Positions 23,612 through 35,357 of a stretch of 64,000 nucleotides of DNA are shown in pieces. This stretch comes from Phlebopus portentosus. Lineage: Eukaryota > Basidiomycota > Agaricomycetes > Boletales > Boletinellaceae. The stretch lies in contig JAYXKI010000013.1 in the NCBI GenBank assembly GCA_037892935.1, positions 496,001 through 560,000 of the forward strand, in the 5' to 3' direction. The notes under the pieces are model-generated. The model was not told where the DNA came from, did not search any database, and worked only from the letters and a program-made list of their open reading frames with translations. The first letter of the stretch is position 1. Each line of letters starts with the position of its first letter. Both the position numbers and the translations under genes were made by a program.

Positions 23612-24188
23612 TTCTCGTTGGACTCGAGAGAGGACGACTATATGCAACGGAGCTTAATCCGAACTGTACATATATAACTCTGTGTCTGATGTACGACTGC
23701 GCTGTCCTTTTTTTCTTGTTCTGCAAAGCCCAAGGATGAAACATCTTTGACTCGTATAATAAACACAAAAGATGTGAAATACATCCGAGAAGAAGCCTGC
23801 AAATCTGTCTACTGAAATCATCACAACAACGCGCTCAGGAATCTAAGAAGCCCTCCACCAATGTGCGAAAACAACCCCACAAACATAAAAATATAACATC
23901 AGAAGTTTAAAAAAATCAGAATGAATAAGAAATGCCAGCAAGAATAAGATGGAATTCGATAGCAGAGCAAACGACAAGCGATCCACAGCGGACGAGTACC
24001 AAATACTGTTATAAACACTGAAAACAGGAGGAAAAGCAAGGAAAAAGAAATGCGTGTGTATGTACGTGTGTGCGTGTGTGTGTGCGTGCGTGCGCACGCC
24101 TACAAGGAGACATTGACGTGGGGACGCTTGCCTCAATGTACGGATGCAGGAAGAAAAAGAAAACGTGCGACTAGGAGGGAAATATGTG
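23612..24188. other. Convergent 3' spacer with TG-rich tract
   Basis: 3' ends of the CipC-like gene (+) and SPT7 (-) meet here. A TG/CG-rich simple-sequence tract lies at about 24055-24098. No gene seen. Confidence 0.45.
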
Positions 24189-27100
24189 TTATGCGTTTGC
24201 AGCGACGAATGGTAACATAGACCCGGACGAAGGAGGCTGTTGTCCTTGATCCGACTTTTTCTTTGGACTCGCATTCGGATGCGGAGTCTTCTTCCCTCCT
24301 CCTTCTCCTGGAAACTGCATAACTCCAACGCCAACTCCCACACCAGCCGAACCAGGCAAGACAGCGTACCCGTCGTACGCACCCACAGGCGGAGCTAGAG
24401 AACCATTCGCGTTGGTTATGATAGGTCCGTTCGGAAGCCATTGGTCCGCTGCTCGGATAGATGGAGGCGGGATACCAGGTCCAGGTCCCGCAGGTCCGTA
24501 AATGCTTCCTTTCGCCGCTGCTCCTCCAACAGCCCCTCCAGCACCACCTCCTCCGGCACTACCAGACCCGGCAGCGCCGCCGCCGCCGCCGACACCGCTC
24601 CCACTCTTCGCCTTCTTCTTCGCCGCACCAGCAAGCGCACTCGCACTCGGTCTCACGATCTGACCAAGGGGTCCGCTCTTCGTCTTCGCAACAGGCGGTT
24701 GCTCGTCCGGAAGCACGATCGTTCCCGGTACCGCGGGGTTTCGGATTGGCGGAGGGGCCTGCGGGGTGGGCGGTTCCGTGCCCATCTCCCTCGCCAGTTC
24801 GATCTCGAGCTGCGACGGTGCCGGGGCTGGGGGGAAGATATACGGGAGAGGTTGTGAGGGGTGTGTGCGTCCGGCGTAGGAGTTGATGCGGTGGATGTAG
24901 AAGGGTCGGAGTAACCCGATTTGGTGATCGATGCTTGCTGAGTCGAGAGGTGTGAATGGAGAAGGCGGTGGGTATGGCGGAGGTGGCTCGGATGGTTTCG
25001 CGCTGAGAGGGCGGAAGAAATAAGTATCAGGAGAATATCTGAGAACAAGGATGAAGACGTACCCTTTTTGCGCGTTCTGATTTTTGTTTTTGCCCCGTAG
25101 GAGTTTCTTGGGTATAGTAAGACTTGAGAGCCCGAGTTCGCTTGCGATACCCAGCTCGCGAAGTCCGAGGAAGTCGTCGCCGAACGCGTCAGCAAAGTTG
25201 CCCCTAATTTACAGCAGCATCACGTTAGCAGACGAATGTATACGAAAAGAAACGAGAAGCGTACATGACGAGCTCGTTTTCTTCTTCCTCATCTTCATTA
25301 AAGAAGGCATCATCGTCGAGTGCAGAATCTACGGTCTAAAACATTCAAGTCAGCCAAAGTTGACAACTAGCGACAGAATGCATCCGTACCACTTCGTTAT
25401 ACGCATTCGCCAACTTCTTCTCAAGCTCAGTCAGCCGAGTGCCGTATCTCAGCACATCGTCCGTGATATATCGTTCGAGATCCCGAATATGTGTGATCCC
25501 GCTTTCGAATAAAGTATGAAGAATAATTTCCTGATAAGTCGCGAAAAGGTGTATCGTACATGAAATTAAGCAGCGAGATACGGATGAGACAGTTGGCTTA
25601 CCTCCGCGCTCATCTGCTTAGAATACTTGTCACATAAATAACGAAGGGTCCTGCCGACGTTGAACAGGTATTCGGTAGCGACGCCAGTAAAGACGTCCAA
25701 AGCAGCTCTGGAAGTACCTTCAAATATCAAAACATCTCAGCAATGCTTCAAGACTCATGAGCTTTGTTATTCCAACTCACTTTGAAACCCAGAATGCTCT
25801 AACACCTTCGTCCCCATCCAGCGCAAACAATCATTCGCATCTCTCTCGCCGACGTCCAGACCCGTCCCGCGGGAGCGCCAGGGTCGATCATCCACCTGTA
25901 TGTCCTTCTCCGGGTCGTCTACCGTCAAAAGACCAGGATCTGGTGGTTCGACCGTCCCACTAGGTCCCGCTGCGCCGTTGTTACTACTGCTATCTTCGGA
26001 ATTGAGGTTCAGAATGAGGAACTTGTCGTGTATCTGCCTCACGCGTCGAAGACTTCGAATGTTGTTGTTGATGAGGCCGAGAAGAGATTTTGGTTGAGAT
26101 TTGGACTGTTCATGTTGTTGGCGTTCGGGAGGGCGCTTCTTCTTTTTCTTTCGTGTAGGTTTGGGTGGTAAGGGTGGTGATGAAGGAAGAGGTTCGATTG
26201 TGGCTGAGGACGCGTAAGTTAAAGTCGGAAGTGCGTTGGTCATGAGTGTTGATGAAGTTGACACTTCCCACCATAAGTCAACGGGATCAACGACAGCGTC
26301 GAGGGATCGTAATCGTGTTCTGGCCTTCTTCCTGGGCCGGACATCACCATTAACAGCCAACTTCCTCTTATCACCTACTTCTCCATTCACAGGTTCCATA
26401 GCAAACTCATCATCCTCTTCCGACTCGCTGCTACCGCTACCGGAGACGATGATCTGACGGAGCTTGTCTGCGATCGGTAACCGGGACGGACCCGCGAGGT
26501 TCTCAGGCTCGAGCTTGACTTCGACGGAGGCGGAGAGTTCTCGGTCGAGCGCAGACCAGGCCGCCATGCCTTCCACGCTACGCACGAAGGCCGGTTGCTC
26601 TCCAAAGGTCAGATCGCGCCGGGTGGGAGGAGGTGAAGGTGGGGCGATCGACATCGTTCGGGATGGGGGAGCAGACTTCTTGATGACAATAGGCATCTTC
26701 GGGACGGGCGTCGTAGCGGCGCTGTGCTTGCGCGAGTGGCCCGAGTGACCGTTGACCATAACGCCATTCGGCATGCGCGGATGTGTAGCATCGATGGGGG
26801 ACGGGACTGGAGGGTCGAGGCGGTCCCGGCGGTCCGTGATGTTTTTGAGAAGCCTGTTGGCTTTCTGCTGCAGCCGCTTCGCACACTGACGGAGGGGGTG
26901 GTTGTCGCCTGTGTTGTAGTCAAAGCAGTTTGACCAGATGAGATCGAAGTCGTCTTGGAATTCTGCTTTGGACTTGTATTGCTTCTGCTTGACCTTGCGG
27001 AGCATTGTCTGGAGGTCCATGGGTTCTTTGATTACTGGGAGAAGATGTTAGCCACGGCGAGAGCAACGGGATGGGCGACGTACTCTCATAGTAGTCTGGA

Positions 27101-27525
27101 TAGTCCGTCTTTGAGACTGGTTTGAGAAATGCCTCCGCGTCATGATTGTCCTAAAGGGTCGGTCGGATCGGTCAGTCATACACACTCAATGAACCAGTCG
27201 CGAGAGCGCGCCACAAGCGTGTCTGATACGCACGATGGTGACCGTCCTAAGCTCGAGCAGAACACCCTCGAGGGAGTCGTAGAACGCATCCTGAAGCTTT
27301 GAGTCGTGACCCTAGAGCACATTGAGCATCGAAGCAAGGCTATGAAATGAGCCACAATGAACATAACATACTCTTCCGTCCTTCACAGCTGAGAGAAGAC
27401 GCTTCAGGTCGTTGTCGTGAACATTCAGTCGCAGTCGCTGGCTGTTGAGCGACTGAAGCAGGTTCTGAATCGACGCCGTCAGTCAAATAGTGAAATAATA
27501 TCAAATAAAATGTGCTTACATTCAT
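24189..27525 (-). CDS. SPT7: SAGA complex subunit Spt7 (bromodomain)
   Basis: Scaffold subunit of the SAGA histone acetyltransferase complex in the nucleus. The first coding exon is just ATGAAT, then an intron leads to NLLQSLNSQRLRLNVHDNDLKRLLSAV. The bromodomain follows in several exons: DNHDAEAFLKPVSKTDYPDYYE, VIKEPMDLQTMLRKVKQKQY and FQDDFDLIWSNCFDYNTG, carrying the acetyl-lysine-binding YN pair. After a long linker rich in Pro/Lys/Ser comes the Spt7 histone-fold-like region (CLRWMGTKVLEHSGFQ, SRAALDVFTGVATEYLFNVGRTLRYLCDKYSKQMS, EIILHTLFESGITHIRDLERYI) that pairs with Taf10 in yeast. The C-terminus adds GNFADAFGDDFLGLRELGI and then a Gly/Ala/Pro low-complexity tail of about 180 residues. 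Frames are clean. It shares a 382-base divergent promoter with CDH1. Confidence 0.88.
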
Positions 27526-27907
27526 GGCTCGACGAGGTCAACGCCTTCTGCCAGTGTGATGCTTACTTACGGACAGCCGGGCCAAGGTATGATCATGACT
27601 TCCATATATGGCAGTGCTCACAAACAACAACAACCAACACGCGTCGAAACGATTCAAACGCGTCGAGCATCTCTTCCTCTCTCCACCATCTAGTCTTAGG
27701 CCAGTACTCGTCGCTTATGCTCTCGGTCGGTATTCTCTCTGCTTGTTCGCCTAACTTCAGTCTATTCAGCAACTCAACTCAACATCACCGACGCACAATC
27801 GTTTCTATCATCTTTCTCTAGGTCTTCAAGCTTTCTTCGTGAACGCAAGTACAAACACAAGCAGCAGCAAGAGGCAAGCACACAAGCATAGTCGGCTACT
27901 AACAGGC
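27526..27907. promoter_or_regulatory. Divergent promoter, SPT7 / CDH1
   Basis: 382 bases between the two start codons on opposite strands, pyrimidine-rich on the plus strand before the CDH1 start, as is usual in basidiomycete promoters. No individual factor site assigned. Confidence 0.5.
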
Positions 27908-29997
27908 ATGTCTGGACTCAAGCACTCGCCTTTCGGGAAGCGTCTCCGTGCGCCCCATCCAGACACCGACTACGACGACGAAGGTCCCGCGCGCAACAAG
28001 CCACGCGTCAACCCAATATTTGGCGTGTCGAATCTATCCACGCCTTCACTCGATTCACGCTCGACAGACGAGAGCGCCGGCCCATCATCTCCAGAACTGC
28101 GTCCGAAGGACTATAATGACAGGTACGTGGCGTGAAAACTTATGTTTAGATGCTTGTAACACGCGTCTATGCAGGTTTGTACCATCGCGAGACGGAGGAG
28201 ATATTCGGACAAGCTATCATTTGATGGATGATGGTGGACCACACACTCCATCTAAGACACAGAGGATGATCCCGACGGAATCAGATGCGCTTCGAGGTGC
28301 GTGGAACGGATCTATCGCTGCATTTTTGGAAGTGGCAAGGCTTCAGTCGTCTCAGGCTTTGGATATAGGCCTTGTTAAGCAGAGTATTGCATCCGTGCAG
28401 AGTTATGCTGGTCGCTTCTTTGCTTTCCTTGGTTTGTACCCAAATTCTGAGTCTGTACGAGCTTGTCAAGACTTGTCTTTTGAGTTGCTGAATGACGCGC
28501 GCATTGCTGACTACTTCCATCAGAGCAAGCGAATACACTATTCCATACACTATTACACACAGAAGTGACACCGCCCAAGGCTCGAGAAGGCTCGCCTGAG
28601 CGGACGAACACCGGTGCAGCTACATCTGGCCTTCCCACAACTCCATCACGAAAGCGACTATTTACCTTTAACTCACCCTCTGGCTCGAATCCAGCCACGC
28701 CGACACGACGATTAGACGCAACTACGGATGAAGCATACTCCCTGAGCCCTGTACGCGCTGAAAGCCGACGACTTTTGGAGTCCCCTCGACGAAAATTACG
28801 AAATGTCTGTAAAACGCCTTATCGGGTATTAGATGCACCTGATTTGGCAGATGACTTCTATTTGAACTTGGTGGATTGGTCGAGTACGAACGTACTAGGC
28901 GTAGGGCTTGGGTCGAGTGTTTATCTGTGGACGGCACACACGGCAGCAGTTTCGAAGCTTTGTGACTTACAGGCGCAGAATGATACGATCAGTTCATTAT
29001 CATGGGCCCAGAAGGTATTTCAGTTCGTTCTTGTGTGATTGAGTCGATGCTAAATGGGGACAGGGCACCACACTCGCTATCGGCACATTATCAGGACGAC
29101 TGCACATCTACGATGCACACGAACTTAAAATAATCCGATCATACAACCAAGCACACGCTTCGCGCGTCGGCTCACTATCATGGAACGCACACGTCTTAAG
29201 TTCGGGCTCTCGGGATCGCACAATACACCATCGAGACGTGCGCGAACAGAACACCCGACCGTTTCGAAGATGCTCCGGGCATCGACAGGAGGTCTGTGGT
29301 TTGAAGTGGAGCTTGGATGGTGGGGTACAGAATGCGATGCTTGCGAGCGGGGGGAATGACAACAAGGTTTGTATCTGGGACTTGAGAGGGTCTAGACGAG
29401 CATCGACTGCTGCGATTGCCGCGGCTGGGGCGGACACTGCTGCATCTACGACTGACGATATGGTCAATGATCAGCAACCTCTATATAAATTCCACGAACA
29501 TACAGCGGCTGTGAAGGCACTTGCCTGGGATCCGCATATGTCTGGTATTCTTGCCACTGGCGGAGGGACGCAGGATAAGACTATCCGGTTCTGGAATGTG
29601 CCTAGTGGGTCGATGCTCAATGCCTTGGACACAGGTAGTCAGGTACGTCTCCAACCACACATACACTTTCCTCACCCTTTTAACTCTCCGCTTCTACCAA
29701 TAGGTCTGCAACCTCACCTGGTCACTCACCTCTCACGAGCTCGTCTCTACACACGGGTTCTCCAGCACGACCGCGCAAAACCAGATCTGCATCTGGAAGT
29801 ACCCATCACTCGACATGGTTGCTTCGCTATCGGGTCACACTCATCGCGTGTTGTATCTGGCTATGAGCCCCGATGGGGAGACAATTGTGACTGGTGCTGG
29901 GGACGAGACGCTGAGATTCTGGAATGCGTTTTCGAAGAAGGAGGGTAGAGAGAGTAGGAAGGAGAGTAAGCTTGATTTTGGGAGGCAGATTCGGTGA
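27908..29997 (+). CDS. CDH1: APC/C activator Cdh1 (Fizzy-related)
   Basis: WD40 adaptor that recruits substrates to the anaphase-promoting complex in late mitosis and G1. Five exons (27908-28122, 28175-28296, 28524-29014, 29064-29642, 29704-29997) give 566 residues with every junction in phase. The N-terminus has the C-box DRFVPSR, which binds the APC/C, with several SP/TP sites nearby (candidate CDK sites that would inhibit the protein when phosphorylated). The propeller starts at [25 protein letters not shown] and shows typical blades ([63 protein letters not shown]). The protein ends in the Ile-Arg tail (FGRQIR) that docks on Cdc27/Apc3. The tail and N-terminal length favour Cdh1 over Cdc20. 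Start chosen at [12 protein letters not shown]. Confidence 0.93.
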
Positions 29998-31438
29998 TGA
30001 TTTTTCTATGTTCACCGTCGCGTCTTCGCATCCCCGACTCTTACTCTTGGCCTCTCATGTTCATACTCATTTTCTCTCTAGTTTTCTTTTCCTTTTCTTC
30101 TTTTCCCCTCGCTTTTCTTTCCATTTTATGTTTATGTGTGTGATTCTTGTTGTATTGACCGTCCCATCGACCATCACGTAGCCCAGCACGTCTTTCTCTC
30201 TTCCCATGATCCATGATCCCATGAAAAAGACAAGCACGCACGTCCCTACAACTACGTCTTTACTTAAGTATACCATCTCCATTACTCATTCCCATTCCTC
30301 TTTATCCCGCATAAGCCACATAACCCATTCCGTCCATTCAAGCATACATACGTATATATATATCCATACATACCATCGCCATCAACAACATCAGTATATT
30401 ATCTAAATCACACTCGATGCATTCAGCTCACGTTGTCATTACGGGTTTTTACATAGTTATGGATTTCTTTCTTTCGCAAGTAGTTTTCTTTCTTTTGCCT
30501 TTTATTTGGCGATTGCTTTGTATGGTGCTTAGATAGGTCCAGCTATTGATCTTGATCTTGATCTTGTTCCCATTGAAGGCCTTTCTTCATCTCGCTCCTT
30601 GTTCGCCTGGGCCAGTTTGATGTTCTGTTGATGCGGTTAGATATTCGCTTGATTAGTCATCTGATACGAATAGTCGGAGTTTGAATTGATACCATAACGG
30701 GAGAATACGCACCAGATGAGTGAGCGAATAGCGACGACTCAACTTTTTTCGTTCTCAACGTCCATCTACCCCCCTTCCTCGCCGTCCCCTTCCTCGCTGC
30801 CGCCGCCCGCGCCGCCGCCGCCGTCGTAGCGCCGCGTCGCCCGTTGTCAACCCGTCGTCGCAGCCGTCTCTTCGCCTTCGTCGCCGCCGCCGTCGTTGCG
30901 TTTTTACGTTCTTCGTGTTTTTTCCACCTCGGCGCATCTTTTTTATCCGTTTGAGAGCGATTAACTGTCCCTCCCCTCCTCTCTTTTTATCTATTGAAAA
31001 GCAGACCCTCGTATACACAGACACACACTTTCAAAGTCGATATCTATACCTTTCGTTGTGTCGACTCTTTGATTGATATACTCTTTCGTGCGTGTCTCTC
31101 TTTACCTCACAACCCGTACACTCTTTTTCATACGATACCGTCCCGCGTCTGACGACAATAACCGACGCTGCTCTCTCTCTCTCTCTCTCGCCCACCCGCA
31201 CAACACTCCCTTTCTGTTTTTATTCATATCTATCTATAACATATTGACATCTGATTCTCTCTCGGTTGCCTTGCCTTTAATCTTCTCTCTCCCAAAAAAC
31301 CATCAATTTTAACACATCTGGTTTGGTGTTCGGGATTTGCGCTTCACGCTCGTTGCCTAAATCTCTCCATCATCTCCTTCTCACGTTCCGCTATCAACAA
31401 ACGCTTTGCTCGATACTTTCTGAACTACGTTCGTCGAT
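29998..31438. other. Intergenic, long pyrimidine-rich leader of MRN1
   Basis: 1.4 kb between CDH1 and MRN1. The final kilobase is strongly C/T-rich on the plus strand, typical of highly expressed basidiomycete promoters and 5' UTRs. GC-rich triplet-like sequence around 30780-30900 gives a basic minus-strand open frame that is low complexity, not a gene. Confidence 0.45.
31171..31189. repeat. (CT)n microsatellite
   Basis: A perfect CT dinucleotide run of 19 bases within the pyrimidine-rich leader of MRN1. Confidence 0.9.
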
Positions 31439-33769
31439 ATGGCCATGGACGACGCCCAGACAGTTTTTGCCACGTACCCGCCAAGTTACTCTTTTGATTC
31501 CCTCGACATGTCCAAGGTTCGTCTGTCTGCTTTTGTGTTCGGTCGTTTTATAAATATGGCTTCTGTTGTTTGCTAATCGCGTTTTCTTGCCTTACAGAGA
31601 CCCCTTGAAATGAGTGGAGGTCCGGAAACTAAGAAAGCCCGTTGGTCGCCCAACTCGTTCGCGAACAGTCCTGCGACGACTGGGACTCGCGACTTGTTCG
31701 CCAACTACGGCTACGGCAGCCAGGCCGCCATCAATCAGCAACAGACACCGCAACAGACAGGATATGGGGCGGGCACCCTTGGGCTTGGCGGTAGCAACGG
31801 ACAATTGTATTCGACGCCATCACTGACGGTTAACACCGCAGCGAGCTTGAATGGTTCCGGTCTTGCTTCGCAGATGAGCCCGAGTTCTGCGACTTCGCCC
31901 TTTCCTGGGATGCAGTCCCAGAATAATGGATTTGGTAATTATGGTATGAATGGTATGAATGGGATGCTTGGTATGGGAATGGGCATGAACATGAATATGC
32001 TTAGCGGATTCCCTTATAGCCCGCAGATGGGCTCTTTCCAGCAAGTACGTCCTATTGTCAGATCATCTATTGATTTGTTATCTGACCATCTGCAGAACTT
32101 CGGTCAGCAACGGATGGGAGGGTTGAATGTTCCGATGACTCCTACCACAGGCTATTCACCTATTGCGCTTAACGCGGCGCTCGGTTCCGCAGGCAACGCG
32201 ACTGGTCGGACCGTCTATGTCGGCAATTTGCCGTCCACGGCTTCCGTCGACGAGCTTCTTAATCTCGTTCATTTCGGCCCGCTTGAGTCTATACGCGTGC
32301 TTCCCGAGAAGTCATGCGTCTTCTTGAGCTTCCTCGACGGCGCCACTGCCGCGGCCTTCCACGCTGATGCGACGGTCAAGAAGCTGTCGCTGCACGGCCA
32401 GGAACTCAAGATCGGTTGGGGCAAGCCGAGCCCTGTTCCGAGCCAGGTCGCGCTGGCTATCCAGCAAAGCAATGCCAGCCGAAATGTATACATCGGCGGC
32501 CTTGATGAGAATATGACTGAGGAGCAGCTCCGTGACGACCTGAGCCGCTTCGGTCTCATCGACCAGGTGAAAATCGTACGCGACAAGAATATCGGATTCG
32601 TCCATTTCTTGAGCATCTCGACCGCTACCAAGGTGATTTTTTTTTGACTTATTCTTATCAGGTCAAGACCTCTAAATATGCCTTGTACTTTCCTTTTTTC
32701 AGGTCGTTGCGACGCTGCCGACCGAGCCCGCGTGGGCCGGCAAGCGCGTCAACTACGGCAAGGATCGCTGTGCGTACATTCCCAAATCGCAACAAGCGGC
32801 TGCTCAGGCTGCCCAAGCTGCCGCAGCGCAGTCGCTCGTCGCCCAGTCTACTGCGAGCCTCTCTCCGATGCAGACTTCACCGTTTGCACCTTATGGACCG
32901 TTTGCACCTGACGGCGCGAACGCTTTGGGCGCAGCGAGTCTGAATAGGACAGTTTATCTGGGTAATATCCACCCTGAGACGACTACTGAGGATTTGTGCA
33001 ATTCGATTCGGGGCGGTGTTTTGCAGAGTATTCGATACATGCAGGATAAGCATATTGCTGTGAGTATTCTAAAGATGCTTATTTCATGTAGCTTTGCGCT
33101 GACTTCAGCTCTAGTTCGTAACTTTCATCGACCCAACGGCGGCATTTACCTTCTACCAGGTCGCGTCTTATCAGGGTTTGACCCTGAACAACCGCCGCCT
33201 GAAGGTTGGCTGGGGCAAGAACTCAGGTCCTCTTGCCCCATCTCTTGCACTTGCTGTGCACTCTGGTGCCACGCGCAATGTGTACATCGGCAACATTGAG
33301 GACTTTGATACGTTCAACGAGGAGAAACTGAAAAGAGACTTTGGGGAGTATGGTGACATTGAGCTTGTCAACTTCCTCAAGGAGAAGTAAGTGGCTGTTA
33401 TTTTAGCTTTTATGACGGTAGTTTGATTCCAGAACATCTCTCAGGAACTGTGCCTTCGTGAACTTCACGAACATTTCGAATGCGATCAAGGCGATCGACG
33501 GGATTAAGAACAAGCCAGACTACGCGAATCTACGAATCGCACATGGAAAGGATCGATGCGCAAACCCGCCTCGTTCGGGACCTCAGGGTGGTTCGGGAAT
33601 GAAGCGCTCGGCGAGTGGGAACACTGCGAGCGTTGCCTCGCCCCTTCCGACTGATTCAAATATGAATGGTTCTAGCGGCTTCGAGCTCAGCACGACGGAC
33701 GGCGGATTCGACGATGCAGATGCGGCGGTTGGAAATGCAGAGATGCTTGTAAAGGACGAGGCGAACTGA
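31439..33769 (+). CDS. MRN1: RNA-binding protein with four RRMs (Mrn1-like)
   Basis: Multi-RRM RNA-binding protein like yeast Mrn1, which binds mRNAs and links to chromatin remodelling and stress granules. Six exons (31439-31516, 31598-32044, 32096-32632, 32703-33059, 33115-33386, 33445-33769) give 671 residues, all in phase. An N-terminal region rich in Gln/Asn/Gly/Met ends with a [15 protein letters not shown] stretch. Four RRMs follow, with RNP2 motifs [24 protein letters not shown] and NVYIGNIE, and RNP1 segments such as NIGFVHF, HIAFVTFIDP and NCAFVNFTN. Two Trp-Gly-Lys motifs ([16 protein letters not shown]) close the first and third RRM, as in the yeast protein. The C-terminus is Ser/Asp-rich. 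No frame problems. Confidence 0.9.
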
Positions 33770-35357
33770 TTGGTCGATTCTACTAATCCGCGCTCCGACA
33801 TCCTTGTCGGTCTGGCTTGATACGCGGCGCTGAAACATCCGTTTTGCGCACACGAAGATAATACAACAGGGTGTATATGTATATATATATGCCTGTCCGG
33901 AATACCCCCAATTCCCTTCGTCTTTTCTGTCCGTTCTCTCGGTCTCTCGGTCTCACTCTCGGTCTATCGGCGGCTCTCCTGCCCTCGCTTTGGCTACGGC
34001 ATCCGATATCCATGCAGGTCTCTACTCTCTCTCGACTCAACACGTCCTTCATCCACAGAAAAATAATGCGCCTCGCGTTGCACTTGCGTTTGTCTTGATA
34101 CATCCTGGGCGTCGCCTCTCGTCTCTCTCTGTCTCTTACTCTCCTGTGCTATATATCGACCTCTTACGATTACTTCCCGTTAATACCTTGGTGGATGGAG
34201 AATGACCAGTGACCAATGGTCAGGTCAACGATCAATGGTCAACGGTGATAATAACGACGATTTCAGAGCTCTCTGCTCTCGCAGCTTTTATGCGTGCGTA
34301 CTGTATATATTCACTCCATTTTGTACAGTACGCGCCGTGCATGCGCCTTTTATTTTATTTTATTCTCGAATTCGTCACAAGCGCGCAGCTGACGTGGGCT
34401 ACTTGGGCTATTGGTTGTTGGAACGTTTTATCGATTATTTCAATCTCACCTCCCTTCCACCCATCCTGTCTTCCTAGTCAACTTCGTTTGAACAGTAGTT
34501 TCCCTTCTCTTTCTCCTTCATTTTCGTTCTCGTTCTTATTCCGTAATTCGTCTTAGTAGTTAGTTGGGACCTCTCTCGAATTTCCCTCGCTAAGGGGACA
34601 GAAAGGGAGCCAGCCCCCAAGGAATTTGTGGTTCAGTTGTTCTGCGTATTTTTCTTTTACTCGTGTGTGCTTGTGTTCTTATTTGAAGTCAATTATATGC
34701 ATTCCCTTTCTAGCCTCCTGTTTTCGTTCCTTTTTTTATCGTTCTGAGTATTTAGCATTGCGTTATATTCGAAAGTAAATTACTCTCGTTGCCCCTTTTT
34801 CGGTCTGAGGGTACTTTACTGCTGCAACCAATCTACGAACCGAATGAAACGAACCTGCGAGCATACTTAGGGAGTGTAGGAGATTTGCTTTGTACCATAT
34901 CCTTTTCCGTCGTGCTTGTATCTTAGCGATTGGATGACACGCATGAGGGGGACATATGGGTGAAGCTGAGCCCAAGCATCGAGTGAATCGGATGCACAGT
35001 ACTAGTGGTTCGTCGTTGGCGATAATCTACGTAGCTACAGTTAGTAGCAGTATACAATACATTACGCTTTCTCGCATTTTTCACTTCCGACATGAATACT
35101 ACCAATAGATCCCTTGCTCTTCATGTTCCTTAAGGGACGACAAGGGCTAACCCGCGCATATTTCACGCACGCAATATCCTGTGCCTAGCGTACGCGAGCA
35201 CTTGCATGTAAGAGGACACGAAGCGACTTGCACGTCATTTCATTGATACGTACAGGATTCGAGGTATAAAAAGAGGCGATGAGCGAAGAAGTTGGAACAT
35301 TCCGATGTAAACTACGCTTCTATGTACAGTAAATGCGACACCACGATACAAATAAAG
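33770..35357. other. Intergenic before the NLR array
   Basis: About 1.6 kb of AT- and pyrimidine-rich sequence between MRN1 and the 3' end of NLR-A. No conserved coding block found. It marks the border between the housekeeping-gene arm and the NLR cluster. Confidence 0.4.

Noticed and set aside
30755..31024. Basic 89-aa minus-strand open frame
   Set aside because: Pure low-complexity Arg-rich translation of a GC-rich triplet-like tract in a promoter or leader.
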